From NCBI GenBank assembly GCA_964566075.1, contig CAZMHJ010000009.1:1-29927 (forward strand): DNA of 29,927 nt, given 5' to 3'. The first letter of the stretch is position 1; each line of letters begins with the position of its first letter. The stretch is from CAZMHJ01 sp964566075. GTDB lineage: Bacteria; Patescibacteriota; Saccharimonadia; Saccharimonadales; CAIOMD01. Under the pieces are notes generated by a model, which was not told the DNA's origin, ran no database searches, and worked only from the letters and a program-made list of their open reading frames with translations. The translations under genes were made by a program, and so were the position numbers. Of this stretch, positions 15,860-23,917 are shown in pieces.

Positions 15860-16685
15860 CAGCTTTTATAAACGAAAGTGCTTTATCGAACGAAAAGGTT
15901 GATTTACTTGGCCTATCCGAAAAGTAACCACCGCGCAAACCAGACTCAGCATCGACACTTAACCTAGGGTATTGATCTAGTAGTTTGCCCGCAAGTGGCT
16001 CAACTGTTTCTGCATTTAACCCACCAGCAATACCAACAGCAACATCCATATCGTAGATTTTATCTATGTATCGACGAAGTTTTGTAGCATTAAGTGGAGT
16101 ACCTTTGCCACCCGATGGGTCGAGCAAAACACCGGCAATAGTTGGTTCGTAGCGCTTAATTTCTTTTGCGAATTTTGCGGGGGTAAGCGCATCCATGCTA
16201 TCGGCATTAGCTTGCAGGACAATTTGTTGTTTACGTGTTTTAGGATTTGTTTCGGTTGCAAGCATCTCAAATAGCGGCAAGTAATCTTGCTCGTAGAAGG
16301 GTAGATTATTAAACTGAACTTTACTACATTGCATTTCTTGGGTTGTAAACGGAGTTCCTAAATCGGTTTCGTCATGTACTGTAACGATAGTTCGTTCGAG
16401 CATTAATCTACTGATTGCTGCCACTGAGGCTGGTTCCTTTCCATCGGTATTTACGTGTAGCATTTGCTTCCAACCATAATCAACCCACCAAGCTTTCATC
16501 GCACGACCAACCGGATGCCACTCGCTGCCGTATTTGTTTTCTTGGTTGTAGACTTGGGTTTTTTCGGTTGCCTGTACACCCATTATAATGTCGCGGTTTG
16601 GGCTTTCGTTTTGTAATTTCCAGATGTCTCTCATGTCATTCCAGCCACCACCGTTAATGCCAATGTAGGGTTCCAACTTTTTCAT
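15840..16685 (-). CDS. TrpF-like TIM-barrel protein of unknown function
   Basis: A 281-residue cytoplasmic protein. The C-terminal third, VAVGIAGGLNAETVEPL...LSVDAESGLRGG, resembles the phosphate-binding end of phosphoribosylanthranilate isomerase-like (TrpF/PRAI) barrels, and GVLLDPSGGKGTPL resembles another barrel strand-loop. The N-terminal part (IGINGGGWNDMRDIWKL) looks unrelated to TrpF. No tryptophan genes are nearby, so a TrpF reaction is not claimed. A strong Shine-Dalgarno AAGGAGG sits 5 bases upstream of ATG 16685, in contrast to the leaderless neighbours. It is divergent from the winged-helix/Nudix gene and overlaps the kinase-CYTH gene by 20 bases at the 3' end. Confidence 0.8.
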   Translation of the reverse strand: MKKLEPYIGINGGGWNDMRDIWKLQNESPNRDIIMGVQATEKTQVYNQENKYGSEWHPVGRAMKAWWVDYGWKQMLHVNTDGKEPASVAAISRLMLERTIVTVHDETDLGTPFTTQEMQCSKVQFNNLPFYEQDYLPLFEMLATETNPKTRKQQIVLQANADSMDALTPAKFAKEIKRYEPTIAGVLLDPSGGKGTPLNATKLRRYIDKIYDMDVAVGIAGGLNAETVEPLAGKLLDQYPRLSVDAESGLRGGYFSDRPSKSTFSFDKALSFIKAVNQLVR

Positions 16686-16733
16686 ATATGCCTCCTTATA
16701 GCTGATATGCTACGAGCCCATAAAAATAAAAAC

Positions 16734-16767
16734 TAGACAAGAGTTATTTGAGTCAACTACACTTGAC
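16734..16767 (+). promoter_or_regulatory. Promoter with possible operator, wHTH-Nudix gene
   Basis: A -35 candidate TAGACA (16734-16739) is 18 bases from -10 TACACT (16758-16763), which lies 6 bases before ATG 16770. An inverted repeat GTCAA (16752-16756) / TTGAC (16763-16767) with 6 bases between overlaps the -10 box. It could be bound by the winged-helix protein encoded just downstream (inference). Confidence 0.5.
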
Positions 16768-16769
16768 CT

Positions 16770-17474
16770 ATGTCTGAGAGCCTAGAACCCAAGGTGATAC
16801 ACCATATTCAGCGCGAAATTTTACGTAGTTTGCTTTTGGTACCCGAAGCTCGATTTAAAGATTTAAAGCCAGCTGGGCTTGAATCAAACATTTTTATGTA
16901 CCACCTAAAGACACTTATAAAAGAGGGTCTGGTTGAAAAAACTGAAGGTGGATATACGTTAACCAGTAAAGGTAAAAGTTTTGTTGATCGTTCTAATTTG
17001 GCTTCGCTCAAAATACGAGTGCAACCTAAAACGATTACCATTCTTGCCGTTACCAATGCTGATGGTAAACAGCTTATTTTAGAACGATTACACCAACCGT
17101 TTATTAATCACAAAGGCTTTCCATCTGGCAAAATTCATTATGGCGAATCGCTTACAGATGCTGCTAATCGAGAGTTATTGGAAAAAGCTGGCTTTAAAGA
17201 TGTAGCACTAACATTTCGAGGCAATTTTGTAATGCGATATTTTAAGGATGACGAAGTTGTTAATCATATTATTGGCTACGTATTTAGTGGCCAAGTTGAT
17301 AGACCTGAACCGCTCGATTTAAAAACTCCATATTTTAAAAGTTACTGGGGTGATAAAGACGAACTATATGTCGATAACCGTTTTAAAGGTCATCCGGAAA
17401 TCTTTGAATTGTTACAAAAAACACCAAAAGGCGAACTATTTTTTTCCGAGCGCGACTTTACCTCTGATTTTTAA
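16770..17474 (+). CDS. Winged-helix / Nudix two-domain protein with altered Nudix box
   Basis: A 234-residue protein. Residues 1-75 form a winged-helix DNA-binding-like region (QREILRSLLLVPEARFKDL, NIFMYHLKTLIKEGLVEKTEGGYTLTSKGKSF). Residues 85-215 form a Nudix domain. The Nudix box lies at residues 120-142, G-x5-E-x7-RELLEKAGF, where the second Glu of the usual REUxEExGU is Lys139. That may weaken metal binding and hydrolysis. A sensor-regulator role is therefore possible, like NrtR, although NrtR has the Nudix domain first and the winged helix last. The gene is probably leaderless. It is followed by leuS 26 bases later, which has its own -10 box. Confidence 0.85.
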   Translation: MSESLEPKVIHHIQREILRSLLLVPEARFKDLKPAGLESNIFMYHLKTLIKEGLVEKTEGGYTLTSKGKSFVDRSNLASLKIRVQPKTITILAVTNADGKQLILERLHQPFINHKGFPSGKIHYGESLTDAANRELLEKAGFKDVALTFRGNFVMRYFKDDEVVNHIIGYVFSGQVDRPEPLDLKTPYFKSYWGDKDELYVDNRFKGHPEIFELLQKTPKGELFFSERDFTSDF

Positions 17475-17486
17475 TCTGTTCTACGG

Positions 17487-17492
17487 TATAAT
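17487..17492 (+). promoter_or_regulatory. -10 box of leuS, leaderless type
   Basis: A perfect TATAAT lies 8 bases before the leuS ATG at 17501, and no Shine-Dalgarno intervenes (AACTAACA). No convincing -35 box was seen. Confidence 0.7.
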
Positions 17493-17500
17493 AACTAACA

Positions 17501-19942
17501 ATGAAACGATACAATCCAAAAGAGTTAGAGCCAAAGTGGCAGCAGGCTTGGGCTGATTCGGATGTCTATGCTGCAGAAGATTTTAGTGAAAAGCCTAAAT
17601 ACTATGCGCTTTCTTTCTTTCCGTACCCAAGTGGGGTAGGGCTACACATTGGCCACACCCGTAACTTCACGATTACTGACGTAACCGCACGCGCTAAGCG
17701 GATGCAGGGTTACAACGTGCTACACCCAATGGGCTGGGATAGTTTTGGGTTGCCCGGCGAAAACTATGCGATTAAAACCAACATTGCTCCGCAAATTACG
17801 ACTAAACAAAATACTGATAATTTTAGAGCACAGTGTAAGCGCTTAGGGCTTTCGATTGACTGGTCACGTGAGTTTGGTAGCACCGACCCAGATTATTACA
17901 AATGGACACAATGGTTCTTTTTATTGTTGCTAGAACGAGGTTTGGCATATCAGCAAGAAAGCCCGCAGTGGTGGTGTGATACTGATAAGACTGTACTTGC
18001 AAACGAGCAAGTAGAAGCCGGACGTTGTTGGCGCTGCGGTAATTTAGTAGTTAAAAAGAATCTAAAACAATGGTTCTTTAAGATTACTGATTACGCCGAT
18101 AGACTGGTTGAAGATTTAGACGATCTCAACTGGCCAGAAGGCATAAAGTTAATGCAACGAAACTGGATAGGCAAGAGCAAAGGTGCTCGTGTTCAGTTTG
18201 CGGTTGATGGAAGTGATAAAACAATCGAAGTCTTTACGACCCGCCCTGACACACTGTTTGGCGCAACCTTTATGGTGCTAGCGCCAGAACATCCACTAGT
18301 TACAGAGATTACCTCTGCCGAACAAAAAGAAGCCGTTGACGCGTATGTAGCTGAGGCCGGGCGCAAAAACGAAATTGAGCGCCAAGAAGAAGCCGCCAAA
18401 GAAAAAACAGGTGTCTTTACCGGCGCATATGCTGTTAACCCAGTAAGCGGCAATAAAATTCCGGTCTGGATTGCAGATTACGTATTGATGGGCTATGGTA
18501 CCGGCGCAATTATGGCGGTGCCCGCACACGACGAACGCGACAACGAATTTGCTAAGACCTTTGATCTGCCAATTACGCAAGTAGTTCAAGCGCCGGAGAT
18601 TACTGAAGGTTGTTTTAGTGGTGAAGGAACCATGATTAATTCTGAAGAGTACGATGGTTTAACCAGCAGCGAAGCACGTGAAAAAATCGTGGCTGACCTT
18701 GAAAATCAGGGCGTGTGCAAAGAGCAGATAAATTATAAAATTCGTGACTGGCTTATAAGCCGACAGCGATATTGGGGCGCACCAATCCCGGTTGTCCATT
18801 GTGCCAAAGACGGCATTGTTCCGGTGCCAAAAGATCAATTGCCACTCGAACTACCGGTACTTGAAAAATTTCAACCAAGTGGTGACGGCCGTTCACCATT
18901 AGCACTCGCGACTGACTGGGTAAATACGACCTGCCCAGAGTGTGGTGGCCCAGCCGAACGTGAAACCGATACAATGGATGGTTTTGCCTGTAGTAGCTGG
19001 TACTTTTTACGCTTTGCGGATCCACATAACAACACGGCAGCCTTCACAAAAGAAAAGGCTGACTACTGGTTGCCGGTTGATATGTACGTTGGCGGGGCAG
19101 AACACGCAGTTATGCATTTGCTATATGCACGTATGTGGACGAAGGTTATGCAAGATGCGGGCCTCATTAACTTTGGCGAACCATTCAAAGCGCTCCGCAA
19201 CCAAGGCATGCTTTTAGCTGCTGATGGCCAAAAAATTAGCAAGAGCAAAGGCAACGACATTAAGCCCGAAGAGATTATAGAACAGGGGTATGGAGCTGAT
19301 TCATTGCGCATGATTGTGCTTTTTTTGGCACCATTCGATATGTCGACACCGTGGAGCAACGAAGGTTTAGCTGGCGTGTTTCGGTTCTTGCAACGAGTCT
19401 GGACGATTACTCAAAAGTTCTTAGAGGCGGGTGAACTACCACACAGTACTGAAGCTGAGGGTGAGTTAATGGCTGCTATGCATACCGCAATCAAAAAAGT
19501 ATCAAAAGACATTGAGCTGATGGGTTACAACACTGCCATTGCAGCACTCATGCAATTTACGAATGAGCTATATACGATTGAGAAAAACTATGGTTTTGCC
19601 GCCAAAGAGCAATGGCACCAAGCACTTACTACGCTCACACAATTACTTGCCCCATTTGCGCCACATATTACCGAAGAATTATGGGCAGATTTGGGACATG
19701 AAGGCTCGGTACACATTAGTGAGTGGCCAATACACGATGATTCTTACCTAGTACAGCACGTTATGAAAATTGCCGTACAAGTGAATGGTAAGCTGCGTGG
19801 TGAAATTGAAGTGCCTCACGATGCCACACAAGCTAGCATTGAAGCCGAAGCTAAAGCACATGAAAATGTCGCCAGCTACTTAAGCGGCGACGTACGAAAA
19901 GTTATTTATGTGCCCGGTAAAATCCTGAACTTCGTCGTTTAG
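17501..19942 (+). CDS. leuS: Leucyl-tRNA synthetase
   Basis: An 813-residue class Ia synthetase that charges tRNA-Leu. HIGH is at residues 49-52 in PYPSGVGLHIGHTRNF. The CP1 editing domain includes TTRPDTLFGATFMVLAPEHP and GAIMAVPAHDERDNEFAK, with the conserved editing Asp. The class signature KISKSKGN is at about 577-584. Cys pairs CWRCG and CPECGG are consistent with zinc-binding insertions. The C-terminal anticodon-binding region ends with the usual VQVNGKLRGEIEVP and VRKVIYVPGKILNFVV. Length is at the short end of bacterial LeuRS. It ends 4 bases into a convergent gene. Confidence 0.98.
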   Translation: MKRYNPKELEPKWQQAWADSDVYAAEDFSEKPKYYALSFFPYPSGVGLHIGHTRNFTITDVTARAKRMQGYNVLHPMGWDSFGLPGENYAIKTNIAPQITTKQNTDNFRAQCKRLGLSIDWSREFGSTDPDYYKWTQWFFLLLLERGLAYQQESPQWWCDTDKTVLANEQVEAGRCWRCGNLVVKKNLKQWFFKITDYADRLVEDLDDLNWPEGIKLMQRNWIGKSKGARVQFAVDGSDKTIEVFTTRPDTLFGATFMVLAPEHPLVTEITSAEQKEAVDAYVAEAGRKNEIERQEEAAKEKTGVFTGAYAVNPVSGNKIPVWIADYVLMGYGTGAIMAVPAHDERDNEFAKTFDLPITQVVQAPEITEGCFSGEGTMINSEEYDGLTSSEAREKIVADLENQGVCKEQINYKIRDWLISRQRYWGAPIPVVHCAKDGIVPVPKDQLPLELPVLEKFQPSGDGRSPLALATDWVNTTCPECGGPAERETDTMDGFACSSWYFLRFADPHNNTAAFTKEKADYWLPVDMYVGGAEHAVMHLLYARMWTKVMQDAGLINFGEPFKALRNQGMLLAADGQKISKSKGNDIKPEEIIEQGYGADSLRMIVLFLAPFDMSTPWSNEGLAGVFRFLQRVWTITQKFLEAGELPHSTEAEGELMAAMHTAIKKVSKDIELMGYNTAIAALMQFTNELYTIEKNYGFAAKEQWHQALTTLTQLLAPFAPHITEELWADLGHEGSVHISEWPIHDDSYLVQHVMKIAVQVNGKLRGEIEVPHDATQASIEAEAKAHENVASYLSGDVRKVIYVPGKILNFVV

Positions 19943-20460
19943 TTTTCGCTGAATTGTGCGCAGTTCGTTGGTATGACAATAGAGGTATAACCCTCCTTTA
20001 GGTGCCAAGTATTCTCAATTCCCGGTTGCCAAATATCGATTGAGTTACGGCTATTTATTGCAGTTCTCATTTGTAAAACAGTTGGCTTGACACCAGTATG
20101 TATAGAAACTTCATTAATAGCTTGCGCAATAGTTTGGTTTACGTCTTTGAGTGGTGTAACCTCCATTTCTTGGCTGCCAGTACAAGTGTCTTTTGGTTGC
20201 GGTATTGTTTCTTCGCGCTGCAGTTCTTTTCCCATATAAAAAGCCGCACCTACCGATACACCAACGACCGACAATGCGAGCGCACCAGCAAGGGTTCTTA
20301 GACGAATAGAAAAATTATATTCATAGCTATTACCACGAAGCTGACGCCTAAGTTGTCTTAGCTGTTGTGGTGACGCATAGGGATTCGTTCCGTTAAGACT
20401 TTCAGTTTCACTGAATTCTTCTGAAGCACGAATTCGAAGTGGCGGTTTAAACTCGTCCAT
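19939..20460 (-). CDS. Membrane-anchored protein with LysM-like C-terminus (cluster member 4)
   Basis: Not recognised as a named family. The 173-residue product has a charged N-terminal cytoplasmic part (about 1-53), one membrane helix (LAGALALSVVGVSVGAAFYMG, about 57-77), then an extracytoplasmic part. The tail DVNQTIAQAINEVSIHTGVKPTVLQ, MRTAINSRN and SIVIPTNC follows the LysM order of helix, Asn-containing turn and terminal I-P strand, but is strongly diverged. CATAAT lies 7 bases before ATG 20460 on the minus strand, so a leaderless transcript is likely. It is the most 3' of four similar minus-strand genes and overlaps leuS by 4 bases. Confidence 0.75.
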   Translation of the reverse strand: MDEFKPPLRIRASEEFSETESLNGTNPYASPQQLRQLRRQLRGNSYEYNFSIRLRTLAGALALSVVGVSVGAAFYMGKELQREETIPQPKDTCTGSQEMEVTPLKDVNQTIAQAINEVSIHTGVKPTVLQMRTAINSRNSIDIWQPGIENTWHLKEGYTSIVIPTNCAQFSEN

Positions 20461-20545
20461 TACAACAATTATGCAATGAAATCAAATAATTACAAAAAAA
20501 CTCTGCAAACACAGAGAGGTAAATACTGTAAAAATGGTTGAATAA

Positions 20546-20887
20546 TTAACGATTACATATTGTCGGTACCGCTAGTGATCCAACAGATACAATAAGTTGC
20601 TTAGACTGACTATTATAATCAATCTTACTAGTTTCATTTGCACGTGCAATCATCATTGCTACGTTTGCTATGTCCTCAGTGTCTAAGTTCGGGTTACTCG
20701 TAATAACATCACGTGCGACGTCGGGTAAAGGTGTACCCGATTTAAATTCAGCTTCGTGCCAATCATAACAGGTAACACCGCCCCAGTTTTGTTCGTCGGG
20801 TGCGCAAGCTGACAGTGCCGTTAGTGCTAATAAACTTGAACTAGCTACGACGGCTCCTTTAGTTATGTATGAATTATGACGATTCAT
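20546..20887 (-). CDS. Putative lipoprotein with LysM-like domain (cluster member 3)
   Basis: A 113-residue secreted lipoprotein candidate. The signal region is basic (MNRHNSYITKG), then VVASSSLLALTALSAC. The lipobox LSAC would be cut before Cys. The mature part has two more Cys (TCYDWHE and the C-terminal PTIC), possibly a disulfide. LPDVARDVITSNPNLDTEDIANVAMMIARAN and LIVSVGSLAVPTIC resemble a LysM repeat. ATG 20887 gives a normal signal peptide; a longer frame from TTG 20902 is less likely. It shares the C-terminal (V/I)PTxC ending with the gene at 19939. Confidence 0.75.
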   Translation of the reverse strand: MNRHNSYITKGAVVASSSLLALTALSACAPDEQNWGGVTCYDWHEAEFKSGTPLPDVARDVITSNPNLDTEDIANVAMMIARANETSKIDYNSQSKQLIVSVGSLAVPTICNR

Positions 20888-20905
20888 GATGCAGATTACC
20901 AACCA

Positions 20906-21370
20906 CTACTTATTTTCTTTTTGTTCTTGAACGGTTAGGATTTCTGACGAAAGGTAGTCATTGTCATTATTAGTATAAACAATTACGGTATCGCCTGGTT
21001 GAGCCATATATGGATGTTTTTGCTCACTAGTCTGTCTTTGAATAGCTTCTTGTCCGGCATATACTGCTGACATATCAATTGCATGCTCGTCGGCAATTTC
21101 ACGTATCGTTAACTGTACATTACTGCCTGGTTCGACATCACCATAGTAGGCATTACTAATGGTGTTAGATTCATTAATATGATTGACAGTTTGATTACCA
21201 ACGAAAGCGATACCACTTACGGCAACTACTAAAGGCAATAATCGTCGAGCCATCCTTTTGCCACGGCTTTGATTATGTTTACGGTCTAAAAATTCTTTGC
21301 GTCGTGTGTCGGGGTCAATAACGCGTTCTGTTGTCGGTTGTTGTGTGTTTTTGTGGGTTAACTTTTCCAT
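20906..21370 (-). CDS. Membrane-anchored protein with LysM-like C-terminus (cluster member 2)
   Basis: The 154-residue product has a long basic N-terminal stretch (residues 1-42), one membrane helix (LLPLVVAVSGIAFVGN, about 43-60) and an outer part of about 95 residues. The outer part runs VQLTIREIADEHAIDMSAVYAGQ...YMAQPGDTVIVYTNN, parallel to the neighbouring protein's VYLARPGDALTVIFNQND. ATG 21370 is preferred over the upstream in-frame start because TATTAT lies 7 bases before it, giving a leaderless start. No catalytic motif is seen. Confidence 0.72.
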   Translation of the reverse strand: MEKLTHKNTQQPTTERVIDPDTRRKEFLDRKHNQSRGKRMARRLLPLVVAVSGIAFVGNQTVNHINESNTISNAYYGDVEPGSNVQLTIREIADEHAIDMSAVYAGQEAIQRQTSEQKHPYMAQPGDTVIVYTNNDNDYLSSEILTVQEQKENK

Positions 21371-21421
21371 GTAATACATAATAGCATAAGCATTACTTTT
21401 TGTCAATATTATGATAAAGAA

Positions 21422-21808
21422 TTAACGAGTACGATTAATTTCGGTATCCATTACAGAGTCATTTTGATTAAAAATAACGGTAAGTGCGTCACCTGGACGT
21501 GCTAGATAAACTCGATGCGCTTCGTTAGATTCTTTATTTTGAGCATCTATACCAACAATTGTTTCATTAAATGATATACCCGCTACCTGTTCAGCTCTAG
21601 CGGCTGCAGCAATTAATGTTTCACCATCTTCAATAAACACCGTAACTCTCGTTTTTTCAGTATGATCTCGATATACGTGAGCACCAGTTGCAAAAGCAAC
21701 CGCAGCAACACCAACTACAACAACCCCTGTAATAATCAGTTTATTTTTTGATACAGATACACTTGGTTCAATAGATTGGTCTACTGTCTCTCCGGCTACA
21801 TTATTCAT
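21422..21808 (-). CDS. Membrane-anchored protein with LysM-like C-terminus (cluster member 1)
   Basis: A 128-residue protein with a short cytoplasmic N-terminus, one membrane helix (LIITGVVVVGVAAVAFATGAHVY, about 23-46) and an outer domain. The outer domain EDGETLIAAAARAEQVAGISFNETIVGIDAQN...VYLARPGDALTVIF is the most LysM-like of the four, with a GETL start and an RPGDALTV end. Start ATG 21808 has -10-like TATTGT 7 bases upstream and no Shine-Dalgarno. The four genes are tandem on the minus strand, each with its own leaderless-type start. Confidence 0.72.
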   Translation of the reverse strand: MNNVAGETVDQSIEPSVSVSKNKLIITGVVVVGVAAVAFATGAHVYRDHTEKTRVTVFIEDGETLIAAAARAEQVAGISFNETIVGIDAQNKESNEAHRVYLARPGDALTVIFNQNDSVMDTEINRTR

Positions 21809-21869
21809 ACGAAAAACAATAGCATTAGCAGTACAACTAGTCAATATTTTAATATATTACGCAAGTCCC

Positions 21870-21899
21870 TTGAGTATTACAGTAAAAAACTGGTATAAT
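21870..21899 (+). promoter_or_regulatory. Promoter of rpmF
   Basis: TTGAGT (21870-21875) is 18 bases from a perfect -10 TATAAT (21894-21899), directly preceded by TGG. A leader with a Shine-Dalgarno follows. It is divergent from the LysM-like cluster. Confidence 0.7.
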
Positions 21900-21947
21900 A
21901 ACCTAGATTTAATAACAGTTAAGAACGAACTAACAGGAGTTAGCACC

Positions 21948-22106
21948 TTGGGTAAGCCAAAGAAACGCACGACACCTCGCCGTACCGGTACTCGACGTAG
22001 CCACCTAGTGGTTAAGCTTGCACGTAGCGTAAACGCTAAATCACCGGTCCATGCGTATACTACTCGCCGTGAAAGCGGTAAAGTAAAAGCAGAAGCTGCT
22101 AAGTAA
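21948..22106 (+). CDS. rpmF: Ribosomal protein bL32, Cys-free form
   Basis: A 52-residue, very basic protein. GKPKKRTTPRRTGTRRSHL matches the N-terminal bL32 pattern (PKRKTSKSRRDKRRTHW type), which threads into the large ribosomal subunit. The C-terminal half (YTTRRESGKVKAEAAK) carries none of the four zinc-binding Cys of C+ bL32 proteins. The start is TTG at 21948, 8 bases after AGGAG (21935-21939). The upstream in-frame ATG at 21870 lies in the promoter and is rejected. It is followed by nusB with a 54-base gap that contains T-runs and small inverted repeats. Confidence 0.85.
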   Translation: MGKPKKRTTPRRTGTRRSHLVVKLARSVNAKSPVHAYTTRRESGKVKAEAAK

Positions 22107-22160
22107 AGCGCTTTTTTACAAATTAACTCTTTTTAAAAGAGAAAAGGCACATTCGATACT

Positions 22161-22628
22161 ATGGCATCAAATCGTCACCTTGGTAGAATCGTAGCTCTAC
22201 AGACACTGTACGAGCAGGATTTTCGCGCTGAGTGTGGTGACGAGAGCTTTAGTTTAAGCGAAGTGCTCGATCGTAATATTGAGCGTTATAGCGAAACCAT
22301 TGAGGACAAGGCCTTTATCGTGGCTTTGGTCAATGGCGTTGCCGAAAGAGCAGTAGAGCTTGATGGTGTGTTGCAGCCGATAGCCCCCGAATGGCCATTG
22401 GCGCAAATTGCACGTATAGATCGCATTGTATTGCGCATGGGTCTATATGAGCTTACCTATGAGCAAGATGTACCGCCGAAGGTGGTCATTAATGAGGCTG
22501 TCGAGCTTGCAAAAGCATTCGGTAGCGAAAACTCCTCTAAGTTCGTCAATGGCGTACTTGGAACCGCACTCCGCCAAAAAGAAGAGGCTGACAGTGCGAA
22601 AAAGCCAAAATCCAAGAAGAAAGATTAG
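22161..22628 (+). CDS. nusB: Transcription antitermination factor NusB
   Basis: A 155-residue all-helical RNA-binding protein that joins NusE on boxA RNA during rRNA transcription. ASNRHLGRIVALQTLYEQDFR at the N-terminus, then IDRIVLRMGLYELTYEQDVPPKVVINEAVELAKAFGSENSSKFVNGVLG in the C-terminal half, is a textbook NusB pattern. A Lys-rich tail (KKPKSKKKD) extends it. No good Shine-Dalgarno precedes ATG 22161. It leads the nusB-Nudix-rnc operon, with only 3 bases to the next start. Confidence 0.95.
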   Translation: MASNRHLGRIVALQTLYEQDFRAECGDESFSLSEVLDRNIERYSETIEDKAFIVALVNGVAERAVELDGVLQPIAPEWPLAQIARIDRIVLRMGLYELTYEQDVPPKVVINEAVELAKAFGSENSSKFVNGVLGTALRQKEEADSAKKPKSKKKD

Positions 22629-22631
22629 CGA

Positions 22632-23132
22632 GTGAAGAGACCAAAGCCGATTCAAGGATTTAAGAATTACTTAACCCGACGAAAACCAGCCATAAACGAA
22701 GTTGTACGCGAACCGACCGCTGGTGGGATTGTGTGGCGCCGTAATCAAAAGACTAAAGAAATCGAGATTCTGCTCATTCAGGATGCAAAAGACCGCTGGA
22801 CTATACCAAAAGGACATATTGAAGAAGGCGAAAGCCCGCGTGATACAGCCGAGCGCGAAATTCGTGAAGAAACGGGCTTACAACAAATGAAAGTTATGAG
22901 CTGGTTAGGTAAGATTAACTTTCGATATCGTCGCCAAAACAGCCTCGTTCTTATGAGCACGCAGATTTACCTTGTGCAGGCACAAGGTGATACCGATAAG
23001 CTCAAAAAAGAGGATTGGATGAACGGTATCGATTGGCTCAGTTCGAATGAAGCGCTTGAGCGTATCGAATATGAAGATATAGGTAAAATTATATTATTAG
23101 GACTAAAAAAGATTAGAGATGCAGGACTTTAG
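22632..23132 (+). CDS. Nudix hydrolase
   Basis: A 166-residue protein. After about 25 basic residues the domain reads TAGGIVWRRN and LLIQDAKDRWTIPKGHIEEGESPRDTAEREIREETGLQ, a complete Nudix box G-x5-E-x7-REIREETGL with all metal-binding Glu present. The KGHIEEGES pattern is like diadenosine-polyphosphate or RNA 5'-pyrophosphohydrolase (RppH/MutT-like) members; the substrate is not proven. The start is GTG 22632, 3 bases after the nusB stop. Its 3' end overlaps rnc by 14 bases, so it is co-translated with an RNA-processing gene. Confidence 0.9.
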   Translation: MKRPKPIQGFKNYLTRRKPAINEVVREPTAGGIVWRRNQKTKEIEILLIQDAKDRWTIPKGHIEEGESPRDTAEREIREETGLQQMKVMSWLGKINFRYRRQNSLVLMSTQIYLVQAQGDTDKLKKEDWMNGIDWLSSNEALERIEYEDIGKIILLGLKKIRDAGL

Positions 23133-23823
23133 TATTTACCAACAACTTGCGAAGGAAAAATTAGGTGGTGAGTTTACTAACCTCGAACTATTAATTACCG
23201 CCTTTACGCACCGCTCGTATTTGAACGAGCATAAAAAGACAGTTAAAGAACATAACGAGCGCCTCGAATTTTTAGGTGATGCCGTACTTGAGTTGGTTGT
23301 AACCCAGAATTTATACACTAGTTTTAGCGAACCAGAAGGTATTTTAACTAACTGGCGCAGTGCGTTAGTGCGTACCGAAAGCATCAGCGCTGCCGGTGAG
23401 CGACTTGGCTTTAATGAGTATCTACGGTTATCTCGCGGTGAAAAACGAGGTAGTGAACGCGCCCGACAGCAAATCTTAGCGAACTGTTTTGAAGCGGTTA
23501 TAGGTGCAATTTACCTTGATAAAGGGTACGAAGCAGCAAAGGTATTTATCACCGAAAATATATTGTCGACACTCGACAATATCTTACAGTCTGGTTCTTG
23601 GATGGATCCAAAGTCACGCTTGCAAGAAATTGCCCAGAGCGTTGACGGTGCAACGCCACACTATAAGGTGTTGAATGAGGAAGGCCCAGATCACGAAAAA
23701 ACCTTTACCATTGGTGTATTTGTCGATAGCGTCTTAAAAGGGCAAGGTACAGGGCCAAGTAAGCAGGCTGCGCAACAGCGTGCCGCTGAAACTGCACTCA
23801 AAACCTACACATCAGAAAAGTAG
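23119..23823 (+). CDS. rnc: Ribonuclease III
   Basis: A 234-residue double-strand RNA endonuclease. The catalytic signature NERLEFLGDAVLELVVT is at about residues 43-59 with the metal-binding Glu and Asp. The second acidic cluster is ANCFEAVIGAIYLDKGYEAA. A C-terminal double-stranded RNA-binding domain follows, DPKSRLQEIAQSVDGATPHYKVLNEEGPDHEKTFTIGVFVD, ending GPSKQAAQQRAAETALK. It processes rRNA and other structured RNA. It overlaps the upstream Nudix gene and is the last gene of the operon, followed by the rpsP promoter. Confidence 0.97.
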   Translation: MQDFSIYQQLAKEKLGGEFTNLELLITAFTHRSYLNEHKKTVKEHNERLEFLGDAVLELVVTQNLYTSFSEPEGILTNWRSALVRTESISAAGERLGFNEYLRLSRGEKRGSERARQQILANCFEAVIGAIYLDKGYEAAKVFITENILSTLDNILQSGSWMDPKSRLQEIAQSVDGATPHYKVLNEEGPDHEKTFTIGVFVDSVLKGQGTGPSKQAAQQRAAETALKTYTSEK

Positions 23824-23835
23824 TTCTTAAGGGGT

Positions 23836-23864
23836 TTGACTTTTATCTGAAAAACAGATACAAT
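23836..23864 (+). promoter_or_regulatory. Promoter of rpsP
   Basis: TTGACT (23836-23841) and TACAAT (23859-23864) are separated by exactly 17 bases. It is the best canonical promoter on the plus strand here. The leader would be about 45 bases and contains AAGGGA (23892-23897), too far from the ATG to be a normal Shine-Dalgarno. Confidence 0.85.
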
Positions 23865-23917
23865 AACCCCCTGGAATAAGTTATAAACGTTAAGGGAAGA
23901 AAGACCACAACCACTTT

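Noticed and set aside
22107..22160. Terminator between rpmF and nusB
   Set aside because: AAAGCGCTTT and CTCTTTT/AAAAGAG symmetry is present, but stems are short or have almost no loop, so I do not call it.
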